Source: Salibacter halophilus
GTDB taxonomy: Bacteria; Bacteroidota; Bacteroidia; Flavobacteriales_G; Salibacteraceae
Length of the DNA: 64,000 bases
Reading direction: 5' to 3'
Assembly (NCBI RefSeq): GCF_008806325.1
Contig: NZ_WACR01000005.1
Location: forward strand, 234,028-298,027
The notes under the pieces are model-generated. The model saw nothing but the letters and a program-made list of their open reading frames with translations, had not been told where the DNA came from and ran no database searches. Of the stretch, positions 1 to 7,897 are shown in pieces. A program made the position numbers and the translations under genes. How positions within the stretch are numbered: position 1 is the stretch's first letter; each line of letters starts with the position of its first letter.

Positions 1-412
1 AGGTTGCTCCTCCTGTATTCACTTCAACAACAACATCGTAATAAGATGCTCCGTTACCGTAGTACCAAAAACCAAATCCAGGATTAGTAAATGATGTTAA
101 ATCTTCAGAGGGACTTTCAAGTGTAGCTGTATTCGTAACAGTTGGGCCAGGTGCATTTACTGAAGCCACAAACATATAATTTGATCCGTTGAAAGCTGTA
201 GAAGGTCCTGTAGAAGTGCCAGAAGAAAATCCTGAACCTACCTCCCATCTATATTGCCCAGCTAAAGATGGTGAGCAAGTCCATCCATTTGTCAATGTCC
301 CGGAAGAACCCAAAGTTAAATTATCAAAATCATAACTCTGGGCCTTTAATTCAGCTATCCAAAACGAACTGAATAGTAATAAAGAAAATAGATTAAAGGT
401 TAACTTTTTCAT
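1..412 (-). CDS. Secreted protein, N-terminal part (cut by window edge)
   Basis: The gene reads leftwards and leaves the window, so only the first 137 codons are visible. It starts with ATG at 412 and has a clear signal peptide: MKKL, a run of Leu/Phe, then cleavage near ELKAQ. The rest is Ser/Thr/Gly-rich beta sequence with GFGFWYYGNG near residue 120, like the core strands of MAM/jelly-roll domains in Bacteroidota adhesins (compare the two large adhesins in this window). I infer a surface or secreted protein, probably exported by the T9SS, but the C-terminus that would prove it is outside the window. The open frame from 412 to the edge contains no stop. Confidence 0.75.
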   Translation of the reverse strand, partial: MKKLTFNLFSLLLFSSFWIAELKAQSYDFDNLTLGSSGTLTNGWTCSPSLAGQYRWEVGSGFSSGTSTGPSTAFNGSNYMFVASVNAPGPTVTNTATLESPSEDLTSFTNPGFGFWYYGNGASYYDVVVEVNTGGAT

Positions 413-556
413 ACTTGTTAAATTAGGGGTTGATTAATTCAAGCCCAATTTAACAAAAATTAGAAACTAAATGCTAAAAATAAAGAAAAGTAAGTTTTGT
501 GATAGCCTTATATTTCAAACTCCACACCCAAAAGCAAATAAAATTTGGTGAATTGG

Positions 557-587
557 TTTTGTAGTTCCAAAAAACTTTTTACTTTTA
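557..587 (+). promoter_or_regulatory. Bacteroidota-type promoter upstream of the candidate sRNA
   Basis: A TTTTG (-33) element at 557-561 and TACTTTTA (-7, one base from TAnnTTTG) at 580-587 are separated by 18 bases, the usual Bacteroidota spacing. The predicted start lies near 592-595 and fits the structured segment ending at 684. Confidence 0.45.
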
Positions 588-592
588 TCATC

Positions 593-686
593 ACAATAGC
601 CGACCAGTTTCTATGCTGGGAAGCAATGGTTCCAAGTTTTTCGATTAGTAGCGGAAAGGTATGGGGGTACCTTTCCGCTTTTTTAA
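593..686 (+). ncRNA. Candidate small RNA with intrinsic terminator
   Basis: About 93 bases run from a predicted start to a strong terminator. Visible hairpins are CCAG-N8-CTGG near 604-619, GGAA-N7-TTCC near 621-635, and the terminator stem with 11-bp arms. It has no start codon with a useful frame. I tested it mentally against the SRP 4.5S RNA apical loop and it does not fit well. It could also be an orphan leader. The family is unassigned. Confidence 0.35.
651..684 (+). terminator. Intrinsic terminator of the candidate sRNA
   Basis: GCGGAAAGGTA at 651-661 pairs perfectly with TACCTTTCCGC at 668-678, with a G-rich 6-base loop, followed by six T (679-684). Confidence 0.8.
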
Positions 687-805
687 TGTAACTAACCCTA
701 AATCCTAATCAACAATATTCACGCATATTTATCTCATAAGGTTGGGGCCATTTTTATTTTCATCAAAAAAAGTTGTTGTAATCTTCTCAGTTTAAAAGAA
801 AGTCA

Positions 806-813
806 GATATTTG
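806..813 (+). promoter_or_regulatory. Probable -7 box of the rpsP operon
   Basis: GATATTTG differs from TAnnTTTG only at its first base. It would start transcription near 820 and give a leader of about 50 bases. The 9-mer GCACTCCAA occurs at 813-821, around the start, and again at 845-853 in the leader. Confidence 0.4.
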
Positions 814-870
814 CACTCCAAATTTTATTATTAACCGGGGTTTCGCACTCCAACCAATAATTTTACAAAT

Positions 871-1512
871 ATGTCAGTAAGAATTAGACTTCAAAGGTAC
901 GGTAGAAAAGCCCGTCCATTTTATCACATCGTAACAGCTGATCAACGCTCTAAAAGAGATGGTCGCCTGATCGAAAGAATCGGATCTTATGATCCAACAA
1001 GAAATCCAGCTTTGATCGACCTCGATTTTGACAAAGCACTTAAATGGATTGAAAAAGGTGCACAACCAAGTGATACTTGTCGTGCTATCCTTTCTTACAA
1101 AGGAGTCCTTATGAGAGATCACCTCAACCGTGGTGTCAAAAAAGGAGCTCTAACACAAGATCAAGCTGATGCTAAATTCGAGAAATGGCTCGAAGAAAAG
1201 CAAGCGAAAATCGCTAAGCAAACTGAAGGAGTTCAGAAAGAAGCTGAAAAACGTAAAGCTGAAGCACTGAAAGCTGAAGCTGAGCGCAACGAAAAACGCA
1301 GAGCTGAAATTGAAGCTCGCAACGCTGAAGTTGCTGCTGAAGAGCAGGAAGATGAAGCTGCAACTGAAGAAGCGCCTGCTGAAGAAGGTTCTGAAGAGGC
1401 TCCTGCACAGGAAGCTAAAGCAAAAGAAAAACCTGCTGAAGAGGCTAAAACTGAAGAAAAGCCTGAAGCAGAAGCTAAAGAAGAAGAGAAAAAAGACGAA
1501 AAATCAGAATAA
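871..1512 (+). CDS. rpsP: 30S ribosomal protein S16
   Basis: S16 binds 16S rRNA and is needed for 30S assembly. Residues 1-80 are the S16 fold (MSVRIRLQRYGRKARPFYHI, then SKRDGRLIERIGSYDP). The protein is 213 aa, against 80-90 aa in E. coli, because residues from about 95 onward form a highly charged Ala/Glu/Lys tail, probably coiled or disordered. Such tails are known in Bacteroidota S16. It is the first gene of an rpsP-rimM-trmN6 run. The ATG at 871 gives the canonical N-terminus and has no Shine-Dalgarno, as usual for the phylum. Confidence 0.97.
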   Translation: MSVRIRLQRYGRKARPFYHIVTADQRSKRDGRLIERIGSYDPTRNPALIDLDFDKALKWIEKGAQPSDTCRAILSYKGVLMRDHLNRGVKKGALTQDQADAKFEKWLEEKQAKIAKQTEGVQKEAEKRKAEALKAEAERNEKRRAEIEARNAEVAAEEQEDEAATEEAPAEEGSEEAPAQEAKAKEKPAEEAKTEEKPEAEAKEEEKKDEKSE

Positions 1513-1516
1513 GTCG

Positions 1517-2053
1517 ATGAATAAGAGTGACTGCTTCCAACTCGGATGGGTTGCTAAAAAGCACGGCTTTGACGGAGCGGTTACACTTCATTTAGACACT
1601 GATTTTCCTGATAATTACTCAAAATTGGAATCAGTCTTTGTCGAAATTAACGACAAACTGGTTCCTTTTTTTTTGGAAGAATATCAACTCTCTAATCGCG
1701 GAACAGCGAGAGCAAAATTTGAAGGAATCGATAATCAGGATGATGCTGCTAGCCTAGTTGGTTCACTCCTGTTCCTCCCGCTCAAAATCCTTCCTCCTCT
1801 ATCCGGCAACAAATTCTATTTCCACGAAATAATTGGCTTTTCAGCTGTTGCCTCAACTGATCAAGCAGCCATTGGTACTATTGAAAACATCATTGAAAGT
1901 GCCGGCAACGCTGTGTTTGTCATAAAGAATGACAAAAAACAAGAAATCATGATTCCGTGTGTTGATGATTTCATTGAAAATGTGGATCGGGAGCACAAAA
2001 CAATCACACTAAATCCGCCTGAAGGATTGCTCGATCTCTATTTGAACGACTAG
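1517..2053 (+). CDS. rimM: Ribosome maturation factor RimM
   Basis: RimM binds S19 and helps mature the 30S head and process 16S rRNA. The 178-aa length fits the family. The N-terminal RimM barrel begins with DCFQLGWVAKKHGFDGAV and the C-terminal PRC-barrel ends with IPCVDDF followed by NPPEGLLDLY. I chose the ATG at 1517, four bases after the rpsP stop; the same frame is open further upstream, but there it only reads through the rpsP tail in another phase. The tight spacing implies co-transcription with rpsP. In many bacteria trmD follows, but here the next gene is trmN6. Confidence 0.95.
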   Translation: MNKSDCFQLGWVAKKHGFDGAVTLHLDTDFPDNYSKLESVFVEINDKLVPFFLEEYQLSNRGTARAKFEGIDNQDDAASLVGSLLFLPLKILPPLSGNKFYFHEIIGFSAVASTDQAAIGTIENIIESAGNAVFVIKNDKKQEIMIPCVDDFIENVDREHKTITLNPPEGLLDLYLND

Positions 2054-2743
2054 ATGTTCCATTTTAAAAAGTTTAGTGTAAAACAAAATCTCAACACATT
2101 TAAGATTGGAACAGATTCTGTTTTATTGGGTTCCTGGGCCACTATTGGTCAGAACCGAATTCTTGACATTGGAACCGGCACCGGAATTATTTCGCTCATG
2201 CTGGCTCAACGCTTTCCGGATGCTGTAATCAAAGCTTTAGAAATCCATCCCGATTCAGCAGAACTGGCGAATTTCAATTTCGCTAACAGCAAATTCCGTG
2301 ATCGTTTGTCATGTATTAATGAAGATTTTCTCAAATCACACTTCAGAGATAAAATCGATCACATCATTTCCAATCCTCCCTATTTTTCAAACAGCACGAA
2401 AAGTGAAAAGCTATCAAATGCCAGGCACGATGATTTAATGCCGCTTGATGCATTCTTTGAAAAATCGGCTTCGGTTCTGACCGAAAAAGGAGATATTCAA
2501 ATGATTTTACCCATTCAAAGACTTGATGATGTACTAAAAACCAGTGAAAAATGTGGTTTTTCTCTCGATCGGCTCACGAAAGTAAAAGATCAGGAAAAGA
2601 GTAATCCAAAGCGAATATTAGCACGCTTTTCGTTTCAAAAAAAGACAAGTCATCTCGAAGATGAATTGATTTTGAAAAACGAGGATGGGAGTTTTCACGA
2701 GCAGTATAAGGATCTGACCAACTCGTTTCACCCATTTTTATAA
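2054..2743 (+). CDS. trmN6: tRNA1(Val) (adenine(37)-N6)-methyltransferase
   Basis: This SAM-dependent enzyme (YfiC family) methylates N6 of A37 in tRNA1-Val. It shows a class I Rossmann motif I (DIGTGTGIISLML, about residue 38) and the amino-methylase motif IV NPPYF (about residue 110), which contacts the target base. Its start codon follows the rimM stop with no spacing, so the two are translationally coupled. It carries three copies of the 10-base core GGTCAGADCC (2147, 2473, 2710), the highest density in the window. Confidence 0.9.
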   Translation: MFHFKKFSVKQNLNTFKIGTDSVLLGSWATIGQNRILDIGTGTGIISLMLAQRFPDAVIKALEIHPDSAELANFNFANSKFRDRLSCINEDFLKSHFRDKIDHIISNPPYFSNSTKSEKLSNARHDDLMPLDAFFEKSASVLTEKGDIQMILPIQRLDDVLKTSEKCGFSLDRLTKVKDQEKSNPKRILARFSFQKKTSHLEDELILKNEDGSFHEQYKDLTNSFHPFL

Positions 2744-2781
2744 AAAGGAGAAGGATTGCTCCCTCTCCTATCTCTGTTTGT

Positions 2782-4128
2782 TTAGCCTTCTTTGTAAGGA
2801 ACCTCTCTTTCGAGGAATGTGATATCGTATTGTTCCAGCTCTTTTAAAACAGGTGTATAAACCTTTTTGTCAATTGGGAGATGGACACCTTTAAGATCGA
2901 TTTTGTTGTTGAGAATCAACTTTACTGCTATTCCTACCGGATAGCCAACAGTTTGAGCCATAGCAGTGTAAGTTTGATCAGCACCTATTTTCACCATGCT
3001 CGATTCCATCTGCTTGCGTTCACCGTTCTTCATGTAACCAAAGATGTGATGCATAGCGATCATGTCTTTATCCTGTGGTTCAAGTTGCCATTTTGAACCG
3101 AGAAGTTTTTGAAGTACCTGAGCAGGAGTGGCATTTTTAATCCCGATTTTTTCATCTTCAAAAATACCCAGCCATTCGAGTTTATGCATGATATCATCAT
3201 CGTGATCGATACGTAAATAGTGCATCAATTTCAACTCTACTGAATCGTGTGGATTGTAAGCCAGGAATAAGTTGATAAACTCACGGTAAGTCATATCCTC
3301 AGAGTCCTCTAGCTGATAACTGTCATCAGTAGCACCCAGCTTCACAAAAACATCCCATGCGCGACAAAAACCGGGTCTTCTGAAAGTTCCTCTAAAAAGT
3401 GTTGGGATGTCATCGAGTCCGTAAATTTCACGATATTTCAACGAATCACGATTCGCATATCCTTCAAAATTGCCGTAGTTGGGAACTTCAATAATCTCAG
3501 TTCTTCTAAATAATTGATGATAAGGAATGTACTTGTATTTTCCTTCCTGAATAAACTTCACAGCTCCACCTGCACCGGCAAGAACTACATTTCTAGGGTT
3601 CCATGTAAATTTATAATTCCATGGATTATTGTCACTTTCAGGAGCTACGAGTCCGCCAGTGAATGATTCAAACTGAACCATTTCACCACCATCTTCTCTG
3701 ATCTCGTCAATCACTTTCATGGCAGACATGTGATCGATACCGGGATCAACTCCAATTTCATTCATTATTAAAACACCTGCTTTTTCCGCTTCATCGTTCA
3801 ACTCCCTCATTTCATCAGAGATGTAGCTAGCCGTCACCATATTCTTTTTCAGTGCCACACAGTCCTTGGCAACTTTAGTGTGCATAAATGCCGGTAGCAT
3901 ACTCACGACAATATCAGCTTCACTGATCATGGAAACACGCTGAATATCATTCTCAATATTGAGCTCAGCAGCCTCAGCATTAGGGTGGTTACCCACTTTA
4001 TCTTTGGCCATGTTGATGTCGATATCGACAAGTTTCACGAACCAATCCTGTTCTTTGGCGTTATCAAGTAAGTACTTAATGAGCGAAGAAGTAGACCTTC
4101 CTGCACCTATAACTAAAATATTACGCAT
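2782..4128 (-). CDS. Saccharopine dehydrogenase family protein
   Basis: An NAD(P)-dependent oxidoreductase of 448 aa. The Rossmann fingerprint ILVIGAGRSTSSLI is at residues 4-17, and the saccharopine dehydrogenase C-terminal domain covers roughly residues 125-440 (NEIGVDPGIDHMSAMK, RPGFCRAWDVFVKLG). The family resembles the glutamate-forming saccharopine dehydrogenase of lysine metabolism; the closely related carboxynorspermidine dehydrogenases are an alternative. No other lysine or polyamine gene is nearby, so the substrate is inferred. It is transcribed convergently with trmN6 and stands alone. Confidence 0.85.
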   Translation of the reverse strand: MRNILVIGAGRSTSSLIKYLLDNAKEQDWFVKLVDIDINMAKDKVGNHPNAEAAELNIENDIQRVSMISEADIVVSMLPAFMHTKVAKDCVALKKNMVTASYISDEMRELNDEAEKAGVLIMNEIGVDPGIDHMSAMKVIDEIREDGGEMVQFESFTGGLVAPESDNNPWNYKFTWNPRNVVLAGAGGAVKFIQEGKYKYIPYHQLFRRTEIIEVPNYGNFEGYANRDSLKYREIYGLDDIPTLFRGTFRRPGFCRAWDVFVKLGATDDSYQLEDSEDMTYREFINLFLAYNPHDSVELKLMHYLRIDHDDDIMHKLEWLGIFEDEKIGIKNATPAQVLQKLLGSKWQLEPQDKDMIAMHHIFGYMKNGERKQMESSMVKIGADQTYTAMAQTVGYPVGIAVKLILNNKIDLKGVHLPIDKKVYTPVLKELEQYDITFLEREVPYKEG

Positions 4129-4190
4129 ATTTATGTTTTGATTTTTACTATTCGTTCATAACAAAGCAAACAACTTAAATATAAATTTTG

Positions 4191-4904
4191 ATGAATCGCC
4201 TTCACAAATTATCAACAACGCTAATAATCTTTATTTTTTCGGTAATGGTCGGATCCGCACAACCGACAACTATTACCGTTCAGTCTAACATTGAGCACCC
4301 CTTTTACCTTTACCTCAATGGCGAGCAAATCAATAAGATACCCACTTCAAAAGTTGAGGCCCACGACCTGGTTCTGACCGATTACCAAATAAGAATTGAG
4401 TTTAGAGACATTACCCAACCAATATTGAAAGAAACTGTCAAGCCTAAATCTGGTAAAAACAGCATTTACAAGGTCAAAATAGATACATTAAAAAAGCAAC
4501 ATCGATTAGAGCTCTATGAAACACTCAAACCATCTGATGTAAGTGAGTTCAGCGAAAGTTATTACCACATGCCTGATTATGAAGGTAAGCTAGGCTGTGC
4601 ATGGCCTGTTGATGAAAGTGTACACGAAGATTTATTGAACAATCTCAAAGGACAGGAAATTGAAGCTCCCATGCTTTTCAAAATTAGATCTTTTGTTTCA
4701 TCGCGATGTTTAACAGTTGATCAATTCAAACCAATATTAGCTCTTGTTGAAGAAGAACATGAAAAGGAAGAATTAGCAGAGTTTGCATACAGCTACCTGT
4801 ATGATCGCGAGAACTTTAGCGAGTTATATTCAGAGTTTCAATATTCACAAACTGTGGCAGATATCAAACGGTATATTCAAAAACATACCGGTAATAGAAG
4901 ATGA
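4191..4904 (+). CDS. DUF4476 domain-containing secreted protein
   Basis: A 237-aa protein with an N-terminal signal peptide (hydrophobic core LIIFIFSVMVGSAQ). The C-terminal 90 residues match the DUF4476 pattern: a series of helices with SSRCLTVDQFKPIL, then FAYSYLYDRENF. The middle is a beta-rich segment. DUF4476 proteins are widespread in Bacteroidota and have no assigned function. I start it at the ATG at 4191; a TTG lies immediately upstream at 4188. It is a single gene divergent from the saccharopine dehydrogenase. Confidence 0.85.
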   Translation: MNRLHKLSTTLIIFIFSVMVGSAQPTTITVQSNIEHPFYLYLNGEQINKIPTSKVEAHDLVLTDYQIRIEFRDITQPILKETVKPKSGKNSIYKVKIDTLKKQHRLELYETLKPSDVSEFSESYYHMPDYEGKLGCAWPVDESVHEDLLNNLKGQEIEAPMLFKIRSFVSSRCLTVDQFKPILALVEEEHEKEELAEFAYSYLYDRENFSELYSEFQYSQTVADIKRYIQKHTGNRR

Positions 4905-4964
4905 AATTGTTAATAACTGTTGATAAAAGAACCTTGATATAAAGAAGATCTTTTCAAGAATATT

Positions 4965-4972
4965 TACCTTTG
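4965..4972 (+). promoter_or_regulatory. -7 box TACCTTTG
   Basis: An exact match to TAnnTTTG. Transcription would start at about 4978-4980, immediately before the hairpin at 4981-5009, so the hairpin would form the 5' end of the DUF423 mRNA. The identical octamer serves the TonB receptor gene at 32228. Confidence 0.5.
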
Positions 4973-4980
4973 TTTTAACG

Positions 4981-5009
4981 AAAAAATGGCTGCTAATAGC
5001 AGCCTTTTT
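4981..5009 (+). terminator. Hairpin with A- and T-tracts (terminator or 5' stem)
   Basis: GGCTGCT/AGCAGCC arms around a short loop are flanked by an A-run and a T-run. It can terminate the DUF4476 transcript, but it also sits just after a consensus -7 box, so it may be a 5' stem of the next mRNA. Confidence 0.6.
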
Positions 5010-5018
5010 AATTGGGTT

Positions 5019-5426
5019 ATGCATTCAAAAACGCTCATAATAGCTGCCGGAATCTCTGGAGCTGTTGCCATATCACTTGGCGCAATGGGAGCTCACGCTC
5101 TCAGCGAATCACTGACGCCAAAAAATCTAAATAGTTTTACAACCGGTAACGATTATCACATATACCATTCAATTGCTTTTTTAGCTTTGACTGCTCTACG
5201 AGGCAAAATGGGAGACGGTGCTGTGAAAACGGTGTTTTGGTTTTGGCTAATAGGTACAATTCTATTCAGTGGTTCTATTTATTTACTTTCAATAAGGAAT
5301 TTAATCGACACCCCTGAACTAGCTATGCTGGGGCCTATTACTCCAATTGGTGGAGTATCACTGATCATTGGCTGGGCGTATTTAATCATAGCTCCAATGA
5401 GAGGAAAAAAGAAATCAAATAATTAA
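5019..5426 (+). CDS. DUF423 family membrane protein
   Basis: A 135-aa protein with four predicted membrane helices. The family signature GAMGAHAL sits in the first hairpin and is followed by YHIYHSIAFLAL, as in YgdD/DUF423 proteins of unknown function. I prefer the ATG at 5019 (MHSKTLIIAAG), which matches the usual family N-terminus. An upstream in-frame ATG at 4986 would place codons in the terminator-like hairpin and add 11 residues without family support. It is a single gene before pckA. Confidence 0.85.
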   Translation: MHSKTLIIAAGISGAVAISLGAMGAHALSESLTPKNLNSFTTGNDYHIYHSIAFLALTALRGKMGDGAVKTVFWFWLIGTILFSGSIYLLSIRNLIDTPELAMLGPITPIGGVSLIIGWAYLIIAPMRGKKKSNN

Positions 5427-5504
5427 TTCGTGTTTACAAACTCAAAAAATACAGTGATTTGTATTGACGAAAATTAAAACAATCGCAATCATCAAATATC
5501 AATT

Positions 5505-7118
5505 ATGGCTGAAAAAGGACTGAAAGCAGAAAATGCTACAGTAGAATCACTCGGAATCAAAGGAGCAACTGCTCACTGGAATTTAACTTCTGAGGAACTG
5601 GCAAACATTTCCATTGATAAAGAAATGGCTAAAGAAACGAGTACTGGAGCCATTACTGTTGATACAGGAAAGTTCACAGGTCGTTCACCTAAAGATCGTT
5701 TTATCGTTAAAGACGACATCACGAAAGACGCTATTTGGTGGGGAGACATCAATATCCCTTTCGAATCTGATAAGTTTGATAAGCTCTACGATAAAGTTGT
5801 AGACTACCTGAGTGAGAAAGAAATTTTTGTTCGTGACAGCTATGTATGTGATCACCCTGATTACAGAATGGACTTGAGAGTAGTAACGGAATATCCGTGG
5901 TCTAACCTCTTTGCTCACAACATGTTTCTTCGCCCAACTGAAAATGAAATAAAATCATTTGACCCAGAGTGGAATGTAGTTTGTGCTCCTGGGTTTTTGG
6001 CCGATCCTGAAGTTGATGGAACACGCCAGGAAAACTTTGCAATCCTCAATTTCAAACGCAAAATCGCGTTGATTGGCGGTACTGGATACACAGGTGAAAT
6101 CAAAAAAGGAATTTTCAGTGCACTCAACTTTATCCTTCCGCACCAAAAGAACACGCTATCAATGCACTGTTCAGCCAATGTTGGACAACAAGGCGATACA
6201 GCTATTTTCTTTGGTCTTTCAGGAACAGGTAAAACAACACTTTCAGCTGATCCTAACCGCCAGCTAATTGGTGATGATGAGCACGGCTGGAGTGAAGACA
6301 ACACCGTTTTCAATTTCGAAGGCGGATGCTACGCTAAAACTATTGATCTCTCTGCTGAAAATGAACCAGATATTTGGAATGCTATTAAGCCGGGAGCACT
6401 TTTAGAGAATGTTCGTTTTAAAGGAGACACTAATGAAGTTGATTTCTCTGATAGTTCAGTTACTGAAAACACACGTGTGTCATACCCTATTTATCATATC
6501 AATAATATTCAGCAGCCATCTCGTGGTCAGAACCCAAAGAACATCTTCTTCTTAACATGTGATGCTTTTGGTGTACTCCCTCCAATATCGAAACTTACTC
6601 CCGGTCAGGCCGCTTTCCATTTCATTTCTGGTTACACAGCAAAAGTTGCCGGAACTGAAGCAGGTATCACTGAACCTCAAACAACTTTCTCAGCCTGTTT
6701 TGGAGCACCATTTATGCCGCTTCATCCAACTGTATACGCTGAAATGCTCAGTAAAAAAATGCAGGAAGCTGGAGTAAATGTTTGGCTCATAAACACCGGC
6801 TGGAGCGGTGGCGAATACGGAACCGGTTCAAGAATAAAACTCAAGTACACACGCGGAATGATCACTGCTGCATTAAACGGTGAACTCGAAGATGTCGACT
6901 ACAAAGAGCATCCAGTTTTTGGATTGAAATATCCTGTTGAATCTCCCGGTGTGCCAACAGAAGTTTTAGACGCTCGCGAAACATGGGAAGACAAAGATGA
7001 TTACGACAAAAAAGCTAACATTCTGGCTCAAAAGTTCGTGAATAACTTTGAGAAATTCTCTGATTACGCCAATGATGAAATCATGGCTGGAGCTCCTAAA
7101 GTGAATCAAAACGCTTAA
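5505..7118 (+). CDS. pckA: Phosphoenolpyruvate carboxykinase (ATP)
   Basis: Converts oxaloacetate and ATP to PEP and CO2, the first committed step of gluconeogenesis. At 537 aa it has the full family length. Visible motifs are the substrate loop GRSPKDRFIV (about residue 60), the P-loop GLSGTGKTTLSADP (about residue 238), and the metal/kinase-2 motif IGDDEHGW. The P-loop type and length mark the ATP-dependent rather than the GTP-dependent family. It is monocistronic, with its own terminator at 7142. It carries a GGTCAGADCC core at 6525. Confidence 0.98.
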   Translation: MAEKGLKAENATVESLGIKGATAHWNLTSEELANISIDKEMAKETSTGAITVDTGKFTGRSPKDRFIVKDDITKDAIWWGDINIPFESDKFDKLYDKVVDYLSEKEIFVRDSYVCDHPDYRMDLRVVTEYPWSNLFAHNMFLRPTENEIKSFDPEWNVVCAPGFLADPEVDGTRQENFAILNFKRKIALIGGTGYTGEIKKGIFSALNFILPHQKNTLSMHCSANVGQQGDTAIFFGLSGTGKTTLSADPNRQLIGDDEHGWSEDNTVFNFEGGCYAKTIDLSAENEPDIWNAIKPGALLENVRFKGDTNEVDFSDSSVTENTRVSYPIYHINNIQQPSRGQNPKNIFFLTCDAFGVLPPISKLTPGQAAFHFISGYTAKVAGTEAGITEPQTTFSACFGAPFMPLHPTVYAEMLSKKMQEAGVNVWLINTGWSGGEYGTGSRIKLKYTRGMITAALNGELEDVDYKEHPVFGLKYPVESPGVPTEVLDARETWEDKDDYDKKANILAQKFVNNFEKFSDYANDEIMAGAPKVNQNA

Positions 7119-7141
7119 GGAAATACCGCTTTATACAATGA

Positions 7142-7169
7142 GGGGCTGCTTATTAGTAGCCCCTTTTTT
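7142..7169 (+). terminator. Intrinsic terminator of pckA
   Basis: GGGGCTGCT (7142-7150) pairs with AGTAGCCCC (7155-7163) apart from one G-T wobble, followed by six T. Confidence 0.85.
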
Positions 7170-7193
7170 ATTACTTCGTACAAAAACCAGGTA

Positions 7194-7895
7194 ATGCGTT
7201 TATTCTTTTCTCAAAATATAACTGACAACCGTGGTTTCCTCTCTCCCGAGGATAGCAGGCATGTAGTGAAATCGCTTAGGATGAAAGCCGGTGATGAAGT
7301 CAATATCACTGATGGCAAAGGAATCTGCTACTCTGCCCGGATTGAAGACGCCAACTTTAGGAAATGTACGTTCTCTATATACGGCTCTGACCGAATAGAA
7401 AAAAACTGGAATTTTTACCTCCATATCGCAATTGCTCCTACCAAAAACATCGATCGTTTTGAGTGGTTCTTAGAAAAAGCCACCGAATTGGGAATCGATG
7501 AAATAACGCCTATCCTTACAGAAAACAGCGAACGAAAACGCATCAAAATGGATCGCTGTGAGAGGATTTTACAATCTGCCATGAAGCAATCTCACAAATT
7601 CACGTTACCTAAAATCAATGAACTAATAGCATTTTCAGATTTCATCGAAAACACATCACAGGAAGTAAATAAGTTCATCGCACATTGTTATGATGGGGAA
7701 AAAACCGATATTAAAAATATCCAAACTCCTGATCGATTAACAATTGTAATTGGACCTGAGGGAGATTTCACACAGGAGGAAGTCAGTTTGGCTCAAAATG
7801 CTAACTTTACGCCTCTCAGTTTGGGGAGATCCCGTTTGCGAACAGAGACAGCAGCCGTTTTTGCCTGCAATGCGGCACACTTAAATGCCAGTTGA
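7194..7895 (+). CDS. rsmE: 16S rRNA (uracil(1498)-N3)-methyltransferase
   Basis: A SPOUT-class methyltransferase that methylates U1498 of 16S rRNA. At 233 aa it is close to the family length. The N-terminal PUA-like part (SRHVVKSLRMKAGDEV) is followed by the SPOUT domain with FLEKATELG, the SAM knot IGPEGDFT, and LGRSRLRTETA at the C-terminus. The family usually has GPEGG; here the last Gly is Asp. Its stop overlaps the TTG just before the start of the DUF4159 gene, so it forms a tight three-gene run with that gene and the channel gene. Confidence 0.95.
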   Translation: MRLFFSQNITDNRGFLSPEDSRHVVKSLRMKAGDEVNITDGKGICYSARIEDANFRKCTFSIYGSDRIEKNWNFYLHIAIAPTKNIDRFEWFLEKATELGIDEITPILTENSERKRIKMDRCERILQSAMKQSHKFTLPKINELIAFSDFIENTSQEVNKFIAHCYDGEKTDIKNIQTPDRLTIVIGPEGDFTQEEVSLAQNANFTPLSLGRSRLRTETAAVFACNAAHLNAS

Positions 7896-7897
7896 GT

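Larger units (their letters stand above)
413..870. other. Intergenic region with sRNA candidate and rpsP leader
   Basis: A 458-bp gap between the divergent left-edge gene and rpsP. It holds a promoter-like pair at 557-587, a structured segment ending in a strong terminator (651-684), the 13-mer CTAACCCTAAATC at 692-704 (seen again at 20911-20923), and the rpsP promoter and leader from about 806. I see no convincing open frame here. Confidence 0.6.

Noticed and set aside
593..686. SRP 4.5S RNA
   Set aside because: The segment has no convincing GGUCAGG...GGAAG apical loop in the right arrangement; the stems do not match the SRP domain IV pattern.
4986..5018. ATG at 4986 as start of the DUF423 gene
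   Set aside because: It lies inside the arm of a terminator-like hairpin and adds 11 residues outside the conserved family start.
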